Below are positions 1 through 13,189 of a stretch of 64,000 bases of DNA, in pieces. The notes under the pieces were generated by a model. That model saw only the letters and a list, made by a program, of their open reading frames with translations. It was not told where the DNA came from and did no database searches. The stretch comes from Tubiluchus corallicola (Eukaryota > Priapulida > Priapulimorpha > Priapulimorphida > Tubiluchidae). How positions within the stretch are numbered: position 1 is the first letter of the stretch; every line of letters starts with the position of its first letter. The stretch is taken from NCBI GenBank assembly GCA_030141605.1, contig JAQGDQ010000185.1, forward strand, positions 1-64,000. Direction: 5' to 3'. The position numbers were made by a program, and so were the translations under genes.

Positions 1-95
1 ATATTATTTTAAATTTCTACTTTTTCTGAAAAAACTTTGGGTGAAAACAACAAGTAACGTGAGTAAGTAAAACGCTGCATTGAACGTACTGAGTG

Positions 96-805
96 TCAAT
101 GATAAAAAGCTAGCGTAGTGATGCACCACCCCGCGATGACACAAGAACTTTTTATTTTCTCTCCAGATTGACAGAAGGTTTCCCGTGTGTCAGACAGAGA
201 TACTGGGTATACAGTGAATTCTTGCTTTCTAATAGTTTGTTTTATATCGCCACTTTTTGATTTGGACTGTGCAACAATCAGACATCTGGCAAAGAGAGCG
301 CATTCTTTCTTGATCTCTTCAATCTGGGAGATTGCTTTGTTAGAATAATATTGCCATATAACAAGCTCCATTTTTCTCGTTGGAGAGCCAGAGGTCACTG
401 TTCCTTTAAGGGATCTCTCCTTTGCAAATCTCTGGCAAGCCTCTTCTGCAAGGATTGTTAAACGGCAACGGTCGCTCACGACATGACAGTTTGACTGATA
501 AGGCCGGTAAGATCCATTCCTTTAACTGCAAATGGGTATTTGACAGACTGGAACACTGTCTTCAGCTTCATATTTTGTTTTTCTGGCCTGTCTTGGAGGC
601 TTGTTGACACTTTATGGTGGTGATTCTCAACACTTTCTAAAGTCCATCCATGATTCTTCTCCAAGACAGGAAGTTCTGGGGCGGTGATGAACAACCATGT
701 CCTGTTTCTTTCGTTTAGTGTGATGCCAGTCGGTCTACCATTCACTTTCGTCCAGCGATTCTTGTGTTCACCGCCAAGGCACCGTCCAAAGCCATAGAAG
801 GACAT
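96..805 (-). pseudogene. Frameshifted fragment of an uncharacterised animal protein family
   Basis: Two minus-strand reading frames abut at 476-479: 109 codons (805 down to 476), then 127 codons (479 down to 96). Both are hydrophilic, rich in K, R, E and L, and read like one protein split by a single frame change. The first part has FGRCLGGEHKNRWTKVNGRP near its start and ends LISQTVMS. The second has ACQRFAKERSLKG, then ALFARCLIVAQS and KQEFTVYP. From memory this order (VM, then F-ERI/L-G, then LFAR-L-V--S, then YEF---P) recurs in uncharacterised, possibly transposon-linked, proteins of invertebrates and fish; I cannot name the family. The frame stays open above the first ATG to about position 850, and a CAG acceptor-like site lies near 816, so the piece may be an internal exon. 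A GTGAGC at the junction could instead be a splice donor, but no acceptor follows closely. It runs out into AT-rich sequence below 96. Most likely a decayed copy. Confidence 0.45.
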
Positions 806-859
806 ATATAATTTTTGCTGACAACATATTGTCAGCCTTAATTTCCTTCTTGTTAGTCT

Positions 860-1141
860 ACTCCAGAATTAAGTCTTCATTTCAGAGTGATACGTAAAAT
901 TGTTCATGAATAGCAAAATAGCATTAAGCAATACGAAAGAGTTAAGTTCGACGGTAGTACAAAAGAAAATACGTGAAGGGATTAAGGGATGGAGGGGCAT
1001 CTTAATATATGTATCAAAAGAAAGGTAGACACACCTCTCATAATAATGTACAGTTATATGAATCCCCAAGGCTCACAAAAGAGAATTCTAAAGCACTTTC
1101 TAATCTTTGACGTAGGCTATATTGTAAAAATAGGTGTTGTC

Positions 1142-1180
<39 letters not shown>

Positions 1181-4100
1181 GTGTTTAAGGGGTTAAATAT
1201 TGAAATAAAATTCTCAACATGGTTTTTATGACTTCCAAAAAAAGTAAAAAGTGATGGCAAAAAGTTCCCATGTGCACACAGAGTCACTTTTTGTGCCATA
1301 TAGCAACTAACGAATGTTTGCTTGTTTCTAGAAGGTTATGCCTTTATCATTCTATCAGTGGTAACGATTTTCTCAAAAGGTGTTTCATATATTTACGAGA
1401 ACAACTTTTCAAAAAACACATTGAAACAGTACTCCATTATAAAAAAATAAATATTTATTAAGTTTAAAGACCTAAGGCTATTAACCTACATTAAACAATA
1501 TCCAATTTTTTTTAAAACTGTTAAAAGCTTGTATATAAATGATTTAAAAGTGGATAGGATTATTGTTCAAGCATAGTATTGTTTACACATATGATGGGAA
1601 CCTTATAGAAATGAAGAAGCACATTTCTGAGTCAAACATAGCCCTGCATGCCCGTCTCAACGCCCAACATCGTTGAAGTGATTTTGCAACTGTTGAAGAG
1701 ATTTATATATTGATATATTATGCCGAATTGGTAATTTTCGTTGTAATAAACTAACTAATTATTTCTGTCGATCGCACATATACTTTATTTTAAATGGCTT
1801 AATGTAATTCATAAATAATAATTCGCAATTCGTAAAATTAAGGCATGTTATGTTAGCCCGAGCTATTAATGCCATTGCCAGCTAAAATTGTGTTTGTCAA
1901 AATACGCAATTCAGTCGGCTTACAGATACTGACTGATATTAGTTCAGTCAGTACGCAAAGTCACACAGTTTAACTTTCAGTAGCAAAAAGACGCGCTTAT
2001 AGTTGTGAAACAGTTTACGGAATGTCCGCAAATTTTGAACAAATCGGGTCTCAACTATTGTAAAATATGTGACTATATAGGTTTTCAAATCACAGATTAT
2101 CAAATGGATGATTGTGCAATTAAAAGTCAGACAAACTTGTTTTGGAAGGAGTTTACAATTCCCTACCCAATTTTTACACCCTAACCCTATCCGTAGCCCT
2201 AATTCTAATCCGCTTCACGAACTAATTTTTTGTTTGTGCGGAATTGTAAGATTTAGCTCTTATTTTACACTAGAATAGAACAGAACAGCATACAATTTAT
2301 TTTTTTACTAGGATTTGTATTAAAATTTACTATAATGCAATATTTCCATGATGGTCCATGCATATAATACATAAAATACACTATACATTGTACGTTAGTA
2401 CATAAAATAGATAATTTCAAATAAGTAAAATTAAAATTAGACAAAAAAATTACACATTATCAGTATACATTAAATTGAATTAATAAATACGTTAATGTTA
2501 AAATTTACATATTATCGTCAGAATACTAAACTATTTTTGTTCAAAGTTCACGCCTGCCAATTTTGTGGATGTGCTCTATGGAACCAATTTTATTTATGCA
2601 ATGTAGCTAAAAGTTGCTCTCAAATTCCCAATAATGTAGATCATTAAAATAACTAATTGTGACCGTAGTATAAGTTGGCAAATTGCATGACATTCCAAAT
2701 CATGGAATCATAGTCAGAAAGCCTTTTATAATTTTACTGGGCAGCTGACGAACTTAGCAGAAAAGTCATTCATTACTATTACATACTGTGAAGAGATACA
2801 TAACATCTAATCTGTGGAACAAATGGTTGCGAACATGTTTTGCACTAAATTACTAAAAGCGATTGTGTAAATTAAAAATTATTTCACCAATTGTCTGCTT
2901 TTAATTATTTTTGTGATTTTAATCATGTTAAAACATCTATGTACCGAATATTGTATGTATATATAATATTAATGCGTACGAAATAAACTGTTAAATTCAT
3001 GTTCAATTTCATATAAAATTATGTACCCTATTTTACTTATAAATATCTACAAGCTCAATAAAATATTATATTCTCGGTTTATAAAATGTGTAATTACTTA
3101 TTCTGTAAGTATCGTCTTATTTCCTTTTACTTACTTTATTCTTGTTCCTACCAGCTTTTTAGTTTTTTGCAAGTTTTGTTAAATATGATTTACTTAATTT
3201 TTAAATACACTTTTGTTATTTTAATGAGTTTCATTTATTAACATTTAAGTATTTTTTAAAAATGCATTTGTAGATTTTGCAAGTAAATCTTAAATTAAAA
3301 TCTATATGTCATCGAATAACGTATTTGCGCAGTATACTTATGCATCAACAAAATTGTAGTTTTGTATTTAAAAATAATTAATGTTTTCTTTTCTTTATAT
3401 GTAAAAACAATGAATTCTCTTACCATAGTTAATCCGTTTTGTGGAGTATAGGAGTCTGTGTTCATAAATTTGGTGACGCATATATTTACATTTCGTCAGC
3501 TTTATTGCAGTTATAACTGAGTGGAAAAGGAATTTATAATTTAATTCTAGCGAATCAACGTGACAACTTCAACATAAGATGCGAAGCCATTTTGTTGCAT
3601 TGGACGCGTCACAGACGCCGACATTTTACCCAGCGTAGAAACTAATTCATACAATGTCTGGACCACAGCACACTCAACAGAGGTACAAAACAATACACTG
3701 ATCACTTTACAAAGTTTGCAACTTAAAAGTTCACAAGAAATACTGTTAGTGTGTATGTTCACTCTGCAACTACATCAGTTACACTGACTAAACAAGTTTT
3801 CAGAAGGCAGGGCTTCATGGAAATATACGGCGTTTACGGGATAAACACAGGGAATTTTCTCTAATTGGAGTTGTTAGCGATATTATCTTAAACACTGCCT
3901 TTTCTAATTATATGTTGCGGCGACAGGCAACGATCGAACAATACTGTACTACGTTCAATCGGTTTCTACAGTTTATGATATGTATAATCGATACTTATTA
4001 GATTTAATAATAACAAATGCGTTTGATTTGAATACGCTGCGGCCATTTTGGTGTAATTTTCGCCGTGAGACTTGCGTTTATGGCCGTTCGTTTGCTGCCG

Positions 4101-4990
4101 ATGAGGAAATAATACTCCTTGCGTAGGTTATAATAAAATTGCGTGCCAGTAATAATACAATGCAGTACAAAATGATTAACGACCTTGAAATAATAATAAA
4201 ACAATATATGGCTTTTTCTATTAGTCTGGAACCTATCAGGAATGCCATCGGATACGCTGAAAGTTTAAAATGTATGTGTTTGAAGCCAAAATGCTATATA
4301 ATGTACATTTCTTATGCGTGTTTGCCTGAAGTAAAAAATGTAAGAACTAGTCTTATACATAAGTTTTTTATTTAATGATATGGTAGTCAAGGAAGTTATT
4401 TCTTTAGCCCTGTCAGCATTCAGAGTACATTTATACTTTTTATGAAAATTTGAGACAAGCATATTGCTTGGGGGTTTGCATGCATGATCTATTTTATTGT
4501 TTGTCTGACACACGTTGATCTAATTATTAGCCTTAATTTGCTGGTCTACATGAATTATTTTTTAAAAAAGTTGTGTAGTGAACGTTGCGTACCAAATAAT
4601 GACATAATATGTCAGACTCGTTTTTTAGTTAGTTGTTTAGGATTTTGCTTTTATTTTATACAGCAATGAAGAATGTAATCAAAATATAACCTGTTATGTT
4701 AAATTTGTGTTTTTCTACTATATAGGGATTTTTGTAAGACAAAATGGTGGACATATAATTTTATTTTTTTAGTAACTTGTTTGTTATTCATGCGGCACGT
4801 CAGAAATATTCATACTTTTCCATTGATCTGGTGCTTGAAATTAGCACAAAATCAGTTGCACAAAAAATTCTTTTTACAGTAATGAACTACGTCAGCTACA
4901 TCAACTGTTAAAAAATTGCCCAAGGTTGTTGCTATTGATTGAAGTTAAATTTAGATTAGAAGAAAATTAAATAAAAAATGAGGAAAAACG
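860..4990. other. AT-rich non-coding stretch
   Basis: I see no gene. It holds a pure (TA)n tract at about 1147-1176, a 10-bp-arm hairpin at 1927-1953 (arms TACTGACTGA), and a short CCCTAA-like run at 2176-2210, the complement of the telomere-like arrays elsewhere in the window. Open frames of 60-80 codons here look like chance. Confidence 0.6.
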
Positions 4991-4995
4991 TTGGT

Positions 4996-5094
4996 AGCGT
5001 TTTGCACGCTTGCTGTGCGTTTTGCATGCTTGCTATGCCTTTTTGCATGCTTGCTGTGTCTTTTTGCACCCTTGCTATTTGCACGCTTGCTGTG
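4996..5094 (+). repeat. Degenerate tandem repeat, about 20-25 bp unit
   Basis: About five imperfect copies of a unit resembling TTTTGCATGCTTGCTGTG stand head to tail; copies vary in C/T and in spacer length. The short minus-strand frame through it (AC-K-A-SMQ-G repeats) is only the translated repeat. Confidence 0.75.
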
Positions 5095-5099
5095 AGACA

Positions 5100-7945
5100 C
5101 AAACACAGATTTAGGTGATAAGCTTCTTTATACATCTGATCATCCAATTTTTTAAGGAAAGAGTTAAAGAAGATTTGCAAAAAATACTCTGTGCGATCGT
5201 TTATTGTTGGCTCGCTTTCTTTGCTATACCTTTGTATTGCTATACATATAAGCTGTACGTATAGATCATGCAGTTTTTGAAGATCACATTGGCGCCAATT
5301 TCCCCGTGTGTAATTAAGTTATTCAATTTGAATATCTGCCCACGTATTAGTGCAATGTGAGTAGAATTAACTATGAGTTTATTTGTTTTTACTTTTTGAT
5401 GAAATATTTCCGCATTTTCATTTTATCATTTCTATTTGAGCAGCTAACTTACTTTAGATCAGTTTTTGATGTGTGCCAATTTGAAGCTGATACTACAATT
5501 GTAATCTATAGCATTGTGTCAATTAGTCACAATGCACCTGTAGTCATACTGAAAATTGTTCACAATGGACTTGTGCTTTTAATTTCCGTTAATTCTAACA
5601 AATTATGCTCTGTGTAGTTAAGCTCTAATTTTGTTCAGTGTTTTAAAGGGATTCGCTAAAAAGGTTTAAGAATTGGACAAAAGTTAACTTTTTGATTGTA
5701 AAGTTAATTTTTACTGCCTTTTATTTCGTGTGTGTAGTCTAGCAGGAAAAATCGAAAAACACGCGTCAGTACAATTTTAAACATCCACTATTTAGGAGTT
5801 TATTAGTTTAAGATTTGATTTGCAAAAATACATTTTGCATTTTATCTCACTTTTATTATGTTTTTTAAGCCTACAGTTTCTTGTACTTCATTCGCAGTAA
5901 ACTATTTGTAACAGGCCAAATACCAAGCTCTTAGTTTTTCACATAAAAATATATTCAAAACCGTAATTTTTAGCTTTTAAATAAACCTGTTAGTATTGTT
6001 TTTGTGTTCACAAATTAATTTCGTTAAGTTTGCGCTGACGTACTATCAAAGTACCTTTTGTGGAAAATAGGTTCGGGAAAATAAAATTTATATGAACTTT
6101 AATTATTTTAAGGGGATTAACATACAGTCAAATTGCTTATCAAAAATATTTCCACTATGTGCAACAAATCATTTTAGTTGAAAACAGATATATACAATTG
6201 GCTAGTTCGAGAATGTTATTACACAGTTGGTTAAGTCGTTCAAAAATACTCATACTCATAAAATTTTGCTGTTTTAGTTGCTTATATCTTCTTATAATTG
6301 AATTGTTTGGTGTTCAATGATGACTGCAAATTGATAATAGGTGACAGACATTATCATTGCGTTATGACAGATATAGATAAAATTACTACGAAAGTTCTCT
6401 TAAAGAACCAATGTGCATGACGTCATCAAAGAAGCCGCAATTAACTGGCTTCTACTCCACACTTGGTGAAATTCGCATCATTAAATTTAGCTTGTACTAC
6501 GCATTGTCATGCAAAATCCCGTATTCATGTTCACACAATATTACTCATTTTCTCCCGAACAACAAATCACAGTGGGCCGTCTGATCACGTGGTACATTGA
6601 CTGCACACATACATGCATATGTGTTTTACGCGGTGCTGACTAATGCACTGCAATTTTGCGCAATTTCGTGGAAGTAAATGCATATCAATATTGCTGCGCT
6701 AAGGCAATTATCTTCGCCGTGGTTTTCCGCCTAGCCAGCTCTGTTAAAATCCGCCAAATTAGAACGCTTTTGGCAGACAATGGAAATCAACAAGCGGGCG
6801 GGAGGCTGGCATGAATGGCGGACAAATTACCCTCCCCAGTATTCATTAGAATGACTTCAGACGAAGTAGCAAGTGAATCAGCTCGAAGGAAAAGTCAGGA
6901 CGGATTTCTATTGATCTGAGTCAAGAGGCGCCTGTACGAGTGGTTGAAGTCAACTCCTGTTTTAATGACATTTAGTAGTCAGCATATTGTATCTCAAGAA
7001 GAATTGTTTTGCCTTGTCTAAATATCTGAAACTTCTTACAATGTGATGAAAAACCTAATAAGCAGGCTTCACACAAGACAATTATTTATTGTAGCGTTCA
7101 CACGTTTACTGTTCTCAAACACACCAATATAGAAAACAGCAATATGTTGGTTTTTATTTCCGCTGGTTTCTTGACAACGTATTTTAGCCAAAGTCTTGCG
7201 AATGTGCATGGAGCAGACTAGTCATTTTTGGAACTGATTAAAATACTCTTGAGTTATTATCAAGCGCACTTTCAGGTGAAAGTCTAATTCTGCCGTTCCT
7301 ATTTCTGTTCCTGTAGCCATAGACGTTACTGTTGCAACCAGTATCATCATTGTTTTTGTTGCCCTTACTGTAGTTATAGTTGTTAATACTGTTAAAGGTG
7401 ATTAGTAGTTGCTTCAGTTGCTCTTGTTCCTACCGCGGACTCGTTATAAGCATGAAGCCAGTTACTTCAGTATTTAAAATTAGTTGCATAAAAGGAAGCA
7501 AAAGCATTAAATTGCATGTCACCACAGTGCCACAAACTTACACGTTTCATGTTGTCGTCGTCGTTGTATTTCTCAAAACTGAGACATTTTAAACAGAGTG
7601 TGAAGCAGTCAGTTGTGCTAAATTGTGCAATTTTGTTAAAAAGAGTAAATAAGCCAAAGTGTCTTGTTTATGTGACTTTTATTTAGATTTTTGACTTGTA
7701 AAATGTCTCAAAACTGGTTAAATCTATGTTATTGTGAGTGACAAGACAATCAGCTACGTCAAAATGTAGGTTAGTTAGCTAATTTATACTTATACAAATA
7801 TCATAGTGTTAAAATATTTTCATTTAATTTATTTCAAAATTTAACGAACATTGTTTGTGAAAAGTGATTTGTTCGTAAATAAACAGCTAACGAAGATGCA
7901 CGAAAAGGTTTAACAGTACAAAAATTCTTCCTTCTTCTTATCCTT
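5100..7945. other. AT-rich non-coding stretch
   Basis: No gene recognised. From about 6550 to 6960 GC rises a little and contains a palindromic CACGTG-type site (6585-6592), AGCGGGCGGGAGG and a nearby GGCGGACAAATT. This could be a regulatory island, but only composition supports it. Confidence 0.4.
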
Positions 7946-7949
7946 ATCC

Positions 7950-7966
7950 TTATTATTATTATTATT

Positions 7967-8014
<48 letters not shown>

Positions 8015-8040
8015 ACTACGACTACTACTATTATTATTAT
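7950..8040 (+). repeat. Compound (ATT)n (GTT)n (ACT)n microsatellite
   Basis: Uninterrupted TTA units give way to about 14 GTT units, then ACT/ATT units. The stepwise change of motif along one tract is typical of point mutation followed by slippage expansion. Confidence 0.9.
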
Positions 8041-10850
8041 AATGTTATGACGTTGTTTGCATTTTCCTGTTTACAATAAGTATTGTAGAACATTGATAAA
8101 ACTAGTAGCAATGTAACCAATAAAGGGGACACAAAAAGGTGGTTCATAACACATTTATTTAATAATAATTTTTAATAACTGCAGTTTGTACACTGTACTT
8201 CAGGAAACATTGGCGATCAGCAAGACTCATTTGGGATCACATGTCAATCAGAGTAGTCTAGTTTTTTGAAACTATTGTAAATATATAGAAAAATCATAAA
8301 CACACAATTATTGCAAAACAATCAAACATGCGAAAAGCTTTAAATAAAATTATAGAACAGAGAACATTTTGTCTAAAATTTTGGCAGCATTTTCAACCAG
8401 TACATTCCATTTCGTCTATAGCTCCATTTCCTAAAAACACAACTAACATTAATCCATTTTGAAGCATGAATTATTACTTCGGTATCAACAAAAATGCTAG
8501 GCTGGCAATGAAAAACAAATGAGCATGAGCTTTTTAAACCAATTAACTCAAAAACGATGTTTTATCTGTTTGATGAGTCATCATATGGCAACATTGAGCA
8601 GTCTTACCTAATTTTTTAATGAGTTAGGTCGCAACTTCGATGGCAAACTAAGACGGCGATAACGACAGGGCGGCTGGTATTGAATGACGATGATGATGGT
8701 GATGTTAGTGTTGATTATAAAAGCGACTGTGGCGATTGGCGACGACGATACTGTTCTTACGCTGATTTATGTTGCAAATTGTAGTATGCTGTACTTACTA
8801 AGAAAACGTAAATTTATAGTTCAATACAGTTTAATTTGCGTGGTAATCGTTGGGAAGAAATAACTATGTTTTCCCTAATGTATTAAAACTGTACTTACGA
8901 ATTTTGTATAATCTGGATTTTCACTCGCATTTTGCTTGTGAAATTTCCAGTATAGATTTAAGTGGATGGTAGCTACATAAGTTACCACTAAGAGAATAAG
9001 AACGTGTCCAACTGTTTGTAAAATAGTTAAAATTCGGTTAAGGAGTTTACGACAAAGTTATAGGTTGTAGATTATTTATTAACTTTTCTTTAATACCTTT
9101 ATGTTTACAATGAGAACGACTGATAAAAAGGATATGTTTTTGGAATTTCTTTTAAAGCTTCTGCTGACGCAATTTCTATTAACACTGAAACACAAAAAAT
9201 GCTTTAGCAAAGTTATAAATCAACTTATTATTTTGAAGCTTAAATAAATTTGAAACAATAATCAAAAACGTGAAATGTCAAATGTCAGATTAATAGATAA
9301 CTACAAAGACTCCAATAATGATTATTTTTGTTATGTTTGTCATTTTGAACGCATAATGGCTCCATCTACGTTCCGTAAAACGCGTGAAGCCAAAACACGT
9401 TTAGTGGTACCGTTGATAATGCTGTAATTACACGCTGTAAGACGAAGTCAGTGCACGGTGGCTCCATCTGCCAACTGGTTATGAACTAAAGGAATCTTTT
9501 AATTTGTCAAAACAAAGTTAAAGACATCGCTTGTGTGACGCAGCCGAACCAAGCACAGTACTGCCATCTAGAAGCTGTTTATCAAAATTAAATCATGAAA
9601 TATGCTATACAAGGAAGGTTGAAGCTAAATAACACATTATGACTCACAATGTGAACAAAGTGCTTATATCTTTGTGAATACAGTGTGTTCCGCAAAATAC
9701 TACACACAGTGGCATAAGTTGCAATTAATCGTTTAAAAACTTGGCTTAAAGTGCAGTTGCTTAGAGTATGTTAAAATTATTAAATATTTTATTGACAAAT
9801 TAACCAGCCAGTTAGTGCCACTCGCTATTGATGCAGAGTCACGTGAATATTCAGAATTATAGATACTTACAAAAAGTAATGCGTGTAATAGCCAAAGAAA
9901 TCATGTAAAGAAAGAAAAGTACAGCCGAAACTATTAGCATATTGTGGCAAGAAAGGTAGAGTCTTATGACGTAACAGCACTTTCTGTAGCATGACCAACA
10001 ATGTCTACAGCAACCTGTAAAACAGAATGTTTCAATGACAGCTATAAAAAACCACTAATAGCATATATAAAGGCCTAGGCCATTCAAAGTAAAGGGCTTC
10101 AGTTAAAAAGTTAAAATGTAACAGGTGTCTGGAATAATAATATTCTTATAACTAACTACAGTTTGCTGTAGCGACTTGCACGTATGTCTGAAGTTATTTT
10201 TCTTGAATCAGTAATTAATATAGAAACCATCTTCGGATAAATATAGACCCAAGGAAAATAATTAATGCATCTACCTTAGATTCAGCGTCATATTAAAAAC
10301 TACCATACTGAATTTTCATCGTTTCACGTAGTTCTTTTTATCTGTTATGCTTTGCAATTTATTATTTTTAAAGTAAAATTTTATTTTCTAATTTCTGTTA
10401 TTACTTATGGTAAAGTATTCAAAACCTGCCTTTAAAAATGTAACAAAATTTTAATGACGTTTAACCAGTTTCAACAGACGTTCGATAAGTTAGGGACTGC
10501 AAGTTTCACTACAATTTAACCACCAATTCAGATTTTTTGACAATGCGATTGCAATCTGTCAAGTGAGTTAAGTTTAACTAATTCAGGCATCAGTCAAGGT
10601 CTAGCAGTAGTATTCCTGACAGCAAGATTGGGTAGGGTATAGTTTCAGGGGTTTGGTGTTTTGAATCACGAAAGAGTATCCAGCGATGCCCTACTCTCCT
10701 GTAAGACCTTTCTCCCACCTAAAAGATCGGAACATGTCAAAGCTAACTGAATGAAAGTAAGTAGTTCATAATTATATATATTAGGCAGCCTAGCTGTGTC
10801 TTCGATGCTTTAAAAATTACAAGCCAGTCACGGTTCCTGTTCAAAGTCAA
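8041..10850. other. AT-rich non-coding stretch downstream of the membrane-protein gene
   Basis: No gene recognised. The near end would hold the 3' UTR of the minus-strand gene ending at 10852, but I see no clear AATAAA on that strand in the first 150 bases after its stop. The phrase TGGCTCCATCT occurs twice (near 9359 and 9459). Confidence 0.45.
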
Positions 10851-10851
10851 T

Positions 10852-12329
10852 TCAAGAGCCCTCTTCAGCATAGAGGCGCTTGTAATTTATGACCATTATT
10901 GGTATTACGCCAAACAGTGCCATCAGTATGAACAGGAAGCTTAGAGCGCATAGACCTAATAGATCGTTGTTGTTAGAGTTCAGCGATCTGCTGCAGGATC
11001 TTGAAGGAAATATCAGCACTGGTATCGTATAGAAAAAAGACTGCACCAGTCAAGGATGCGAAGTCGACTGTTCTTCGTAGACACCTTGCGATTTGAAAAC
11101 GTAGGTTTCAAACGTGAGATACAAAAGACAGCGTTATGCCTGTTAAGCCAAATGCCTTTGTATCAGATTTTATCGAAGTTTCTGGATACGTCAAATTTAT
11201 ACCCTCACCAAGAGCTATTTCAATAACAATAAACTGATAAATTTACTAGTGTTTAATACAAAACTGTTTATGAAATATAAATGGGAATCTGATGAAAAAA
11301 GAAATTGGAAACTATGAAAGATAAGTCTGTCAAAATTATAAAAAACTTACCAAGTGCTCTCTCGGAATCGGAATCGGAATCGGTATCTGGTTGAGGAGTT
11401 GAGTCAGGTTTTCGAATTGTAACCGCGACGAAAAACAACACATTCAGCATTAACAAGATTCCTCCAACTATCGGTATGAAAACAGAAAATTTCTGCCCAA
11501 AGAACACAGAGCTGAAACAAACCAGCACTAAAATGAATAGCCACGCAATGTGATGTCATCAGTATCAACAATCAGAGACCCTATAATATTTTGATGATAT
11601 AATGTTGATTATAATGAAAGTCTATATAACTGAATTAAGACTTGAAATACAAAAAAATTTTAGTTTTCAAGTTTCAAGTTTATTTTTATTTATTACAACT
11701 GAATGAAGGACTGAATAATCTAGTGATGAATTCGGCGTGCATTTCACAGGTTTTGAGATTGCAGGTTTTCATTTTTTACTTATTTTACGTTATCTGTTTT
11801 GGAGCCGAATCACCCCAGAGTTTACTAAAGCGCATTCGTGATTTGCAAAAATGCTAGTATTGCTATGATTTTCGAAAGTTTTGTTTGTATCAACAATTTT
11901 TTGTTGATGGGCAGCGGGTGCATACCGCTACATTTTCGTGTCTAAGCAAGTACTGTGACCAATCAGCTATTTCTCTCGCCCTTAAGAGTTCGATAAGTAA
12001 AATCTACTGTAAGCATTATGTAAATTATGTAATAGTTATAATTGCAAAAATCCTAGTACTGTGCAAAGTACATTATGTAAGAAACTCATATAGTTCATAG
12101 TTCCGCTTACTCTGCATACAAAAACGAAGCCATAATAAGCCAAAGAATCCAAGTGTGAAGATTTCCCTCTGTCAATCTCGGCCTGTGAAGAGACTGTCTC
12201 GCAGGCATTTGGGATTGTCTTGACAACGCTGAGTTGTTCTTCTCGTTGCAAGCTACACTGGTTGATGATGGTGATGATGCTCTTCTATACGAGCTTACTG
12301 CACTCAGAATTGACGATGGTATTGTTGGA
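10852..12329 (-). CDS. Multi-pass membrane protein, three 3' exons (5' end not found)
   Basis: Minus-strand exons: 12329-12111, 11511-11351 and 11018-10852 (TGA at 10854-10852). Splice sites are good. The first intron runs from GTAAGC to a TTTGTTTCAG acceptor, the second from GTAAGT to a pyrimidine-rich CAG acceptor. Exon lengths 219, 161 and 167 keep one open frame through both junctions (phases 2 and 1) to a natural stop. The product is about 180 residues as seen, or 141 from an ATG at 12208-12206. The N-terminal part is Ser-rich and basic. Hydrophobic segments follow: WILWLIMASFLY, FIPIVGGILLMLNVLFFVAV and LCALSFLFILMALFGVIPIM. Between the second and third lies an acidic DTDSDSDSE stretch made by a GGAATC hexanucleotide repeat. 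The C-terminus NYKRLYAEEGS is probably cytosolic. I do not recognise the family; a claudin/MARVEL-like small membrane protein is only a guess from layout. A further upstream exon is likely, because 12329 follows a TTTTTAG acceptor. Confidence 0.65.
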
Positions 12330-12622
12330 CTAAAAAGTTTACATTAATGATAATCATTTAATGATGAATTTTATAGCTAATGCTGAGTGTAACCTTTACC
12401 ATTTGTTGGGGGGGGGGGCGATGCAAAAAACAACGAGTAGTATTAAATAGTAACGTATTGCTCTCAGGCATTGCTGAATCAATAGAGAATCTATTACACC
12501 CGTGTCTTAAAAATCACTATGCACTTTGAATATTAATATTCTTTTTAAATGTTTCTCCGATCTTAGCAACTTCTTACGTGAATCAATCGGGGCCTTTGGC
12601 AATTCTTTTTACTATTTGTTGA

Positions 12623-13183
12623 CCGGAACCCCAATGTTATGACGACGACTTCAACTCTAGAGATGAAGTGCAAAACTACCTTGGAGTGATGTACTTTGAT
12701 CACCTGAACTGAAGTTCAGAGGAAAATCAGCTCACCATATAAACCCCACTATTCTCTCACTGTTAACAATGTGGCTTTTCAACAAGGTGCTGCTCTTCTT
12801 CACTACTCATGGTTATGGGTTGTGAGAGACTTTCTTAAAGCAAGATGTCCGATTTGCCATTGGATTTGTCTCTGAAACTCTTGAGGTTCCTGAAGAAGGT
12901 AAGAAAAACTGCAAAAACCTACTAACACAGTAGTTGTTTTCAGATTTTCGCCCAATTTGACTAACATAATCGACCAAGGCTTTACTTCATCTGTATAAAT
13001 TTTGATACAATTTTCTTTGTTAAAAAAATTAGACAGCCTGTATTTAGTGTTGAACCCTCTTATATTTCTCCAGGTTGCAATTTTGAGAAGAAGCGACCAG
13101 GGTCCAACTCCAACACATCTTACAAATGTTTCGCAAGCTTGTTTTTTTATATCGATCAGTGGTGTGTTATAGGATCTTCTTAA
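12623..13183 (+). pseudogene. Decayed coding region of unknown family, with one plausible intron
   Basis: Three plus-strand frames in succession look coding. 12623-12709 reads CYDDDFNSRDEVQNYLGVMY; 12711-12872 reads KISSPYKPHYSLTVNNVAFQ and then GAALLHYSWLWVVRDF; 12826-12898 reads FLKQDVRFAIGFVSETLEVP. The last ends at a good donor (GAAG|GTAAGA). A TATTTCTCCAG acceptor before 13074 continues in phase (CNFEKKRPGSNSNTSYKCF) to a TAA at 13181-13183. The stop or frame break at 12710 and the one near 12825 argue for a pseudogene or undetected tiny introns. A 140-codon frame on the opposite strand (13225-12803) covers the same bases. I favour the plus strand because three of its pieces plus a splice pair agree, but I do not recognise a domain. 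It lies head-to-head with the membrane-protein gene, about 300 bp away. Confidence 0.35.
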
Positions 13184-13189
13184 CCTCCA

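Noticed and set aside
5338-5617. 86-codon hydrophobic ORF at 5357-5617
   Set aside because: T-rich sequence readily gives hydrophobic frames; no signal, splice or conservation evidence.
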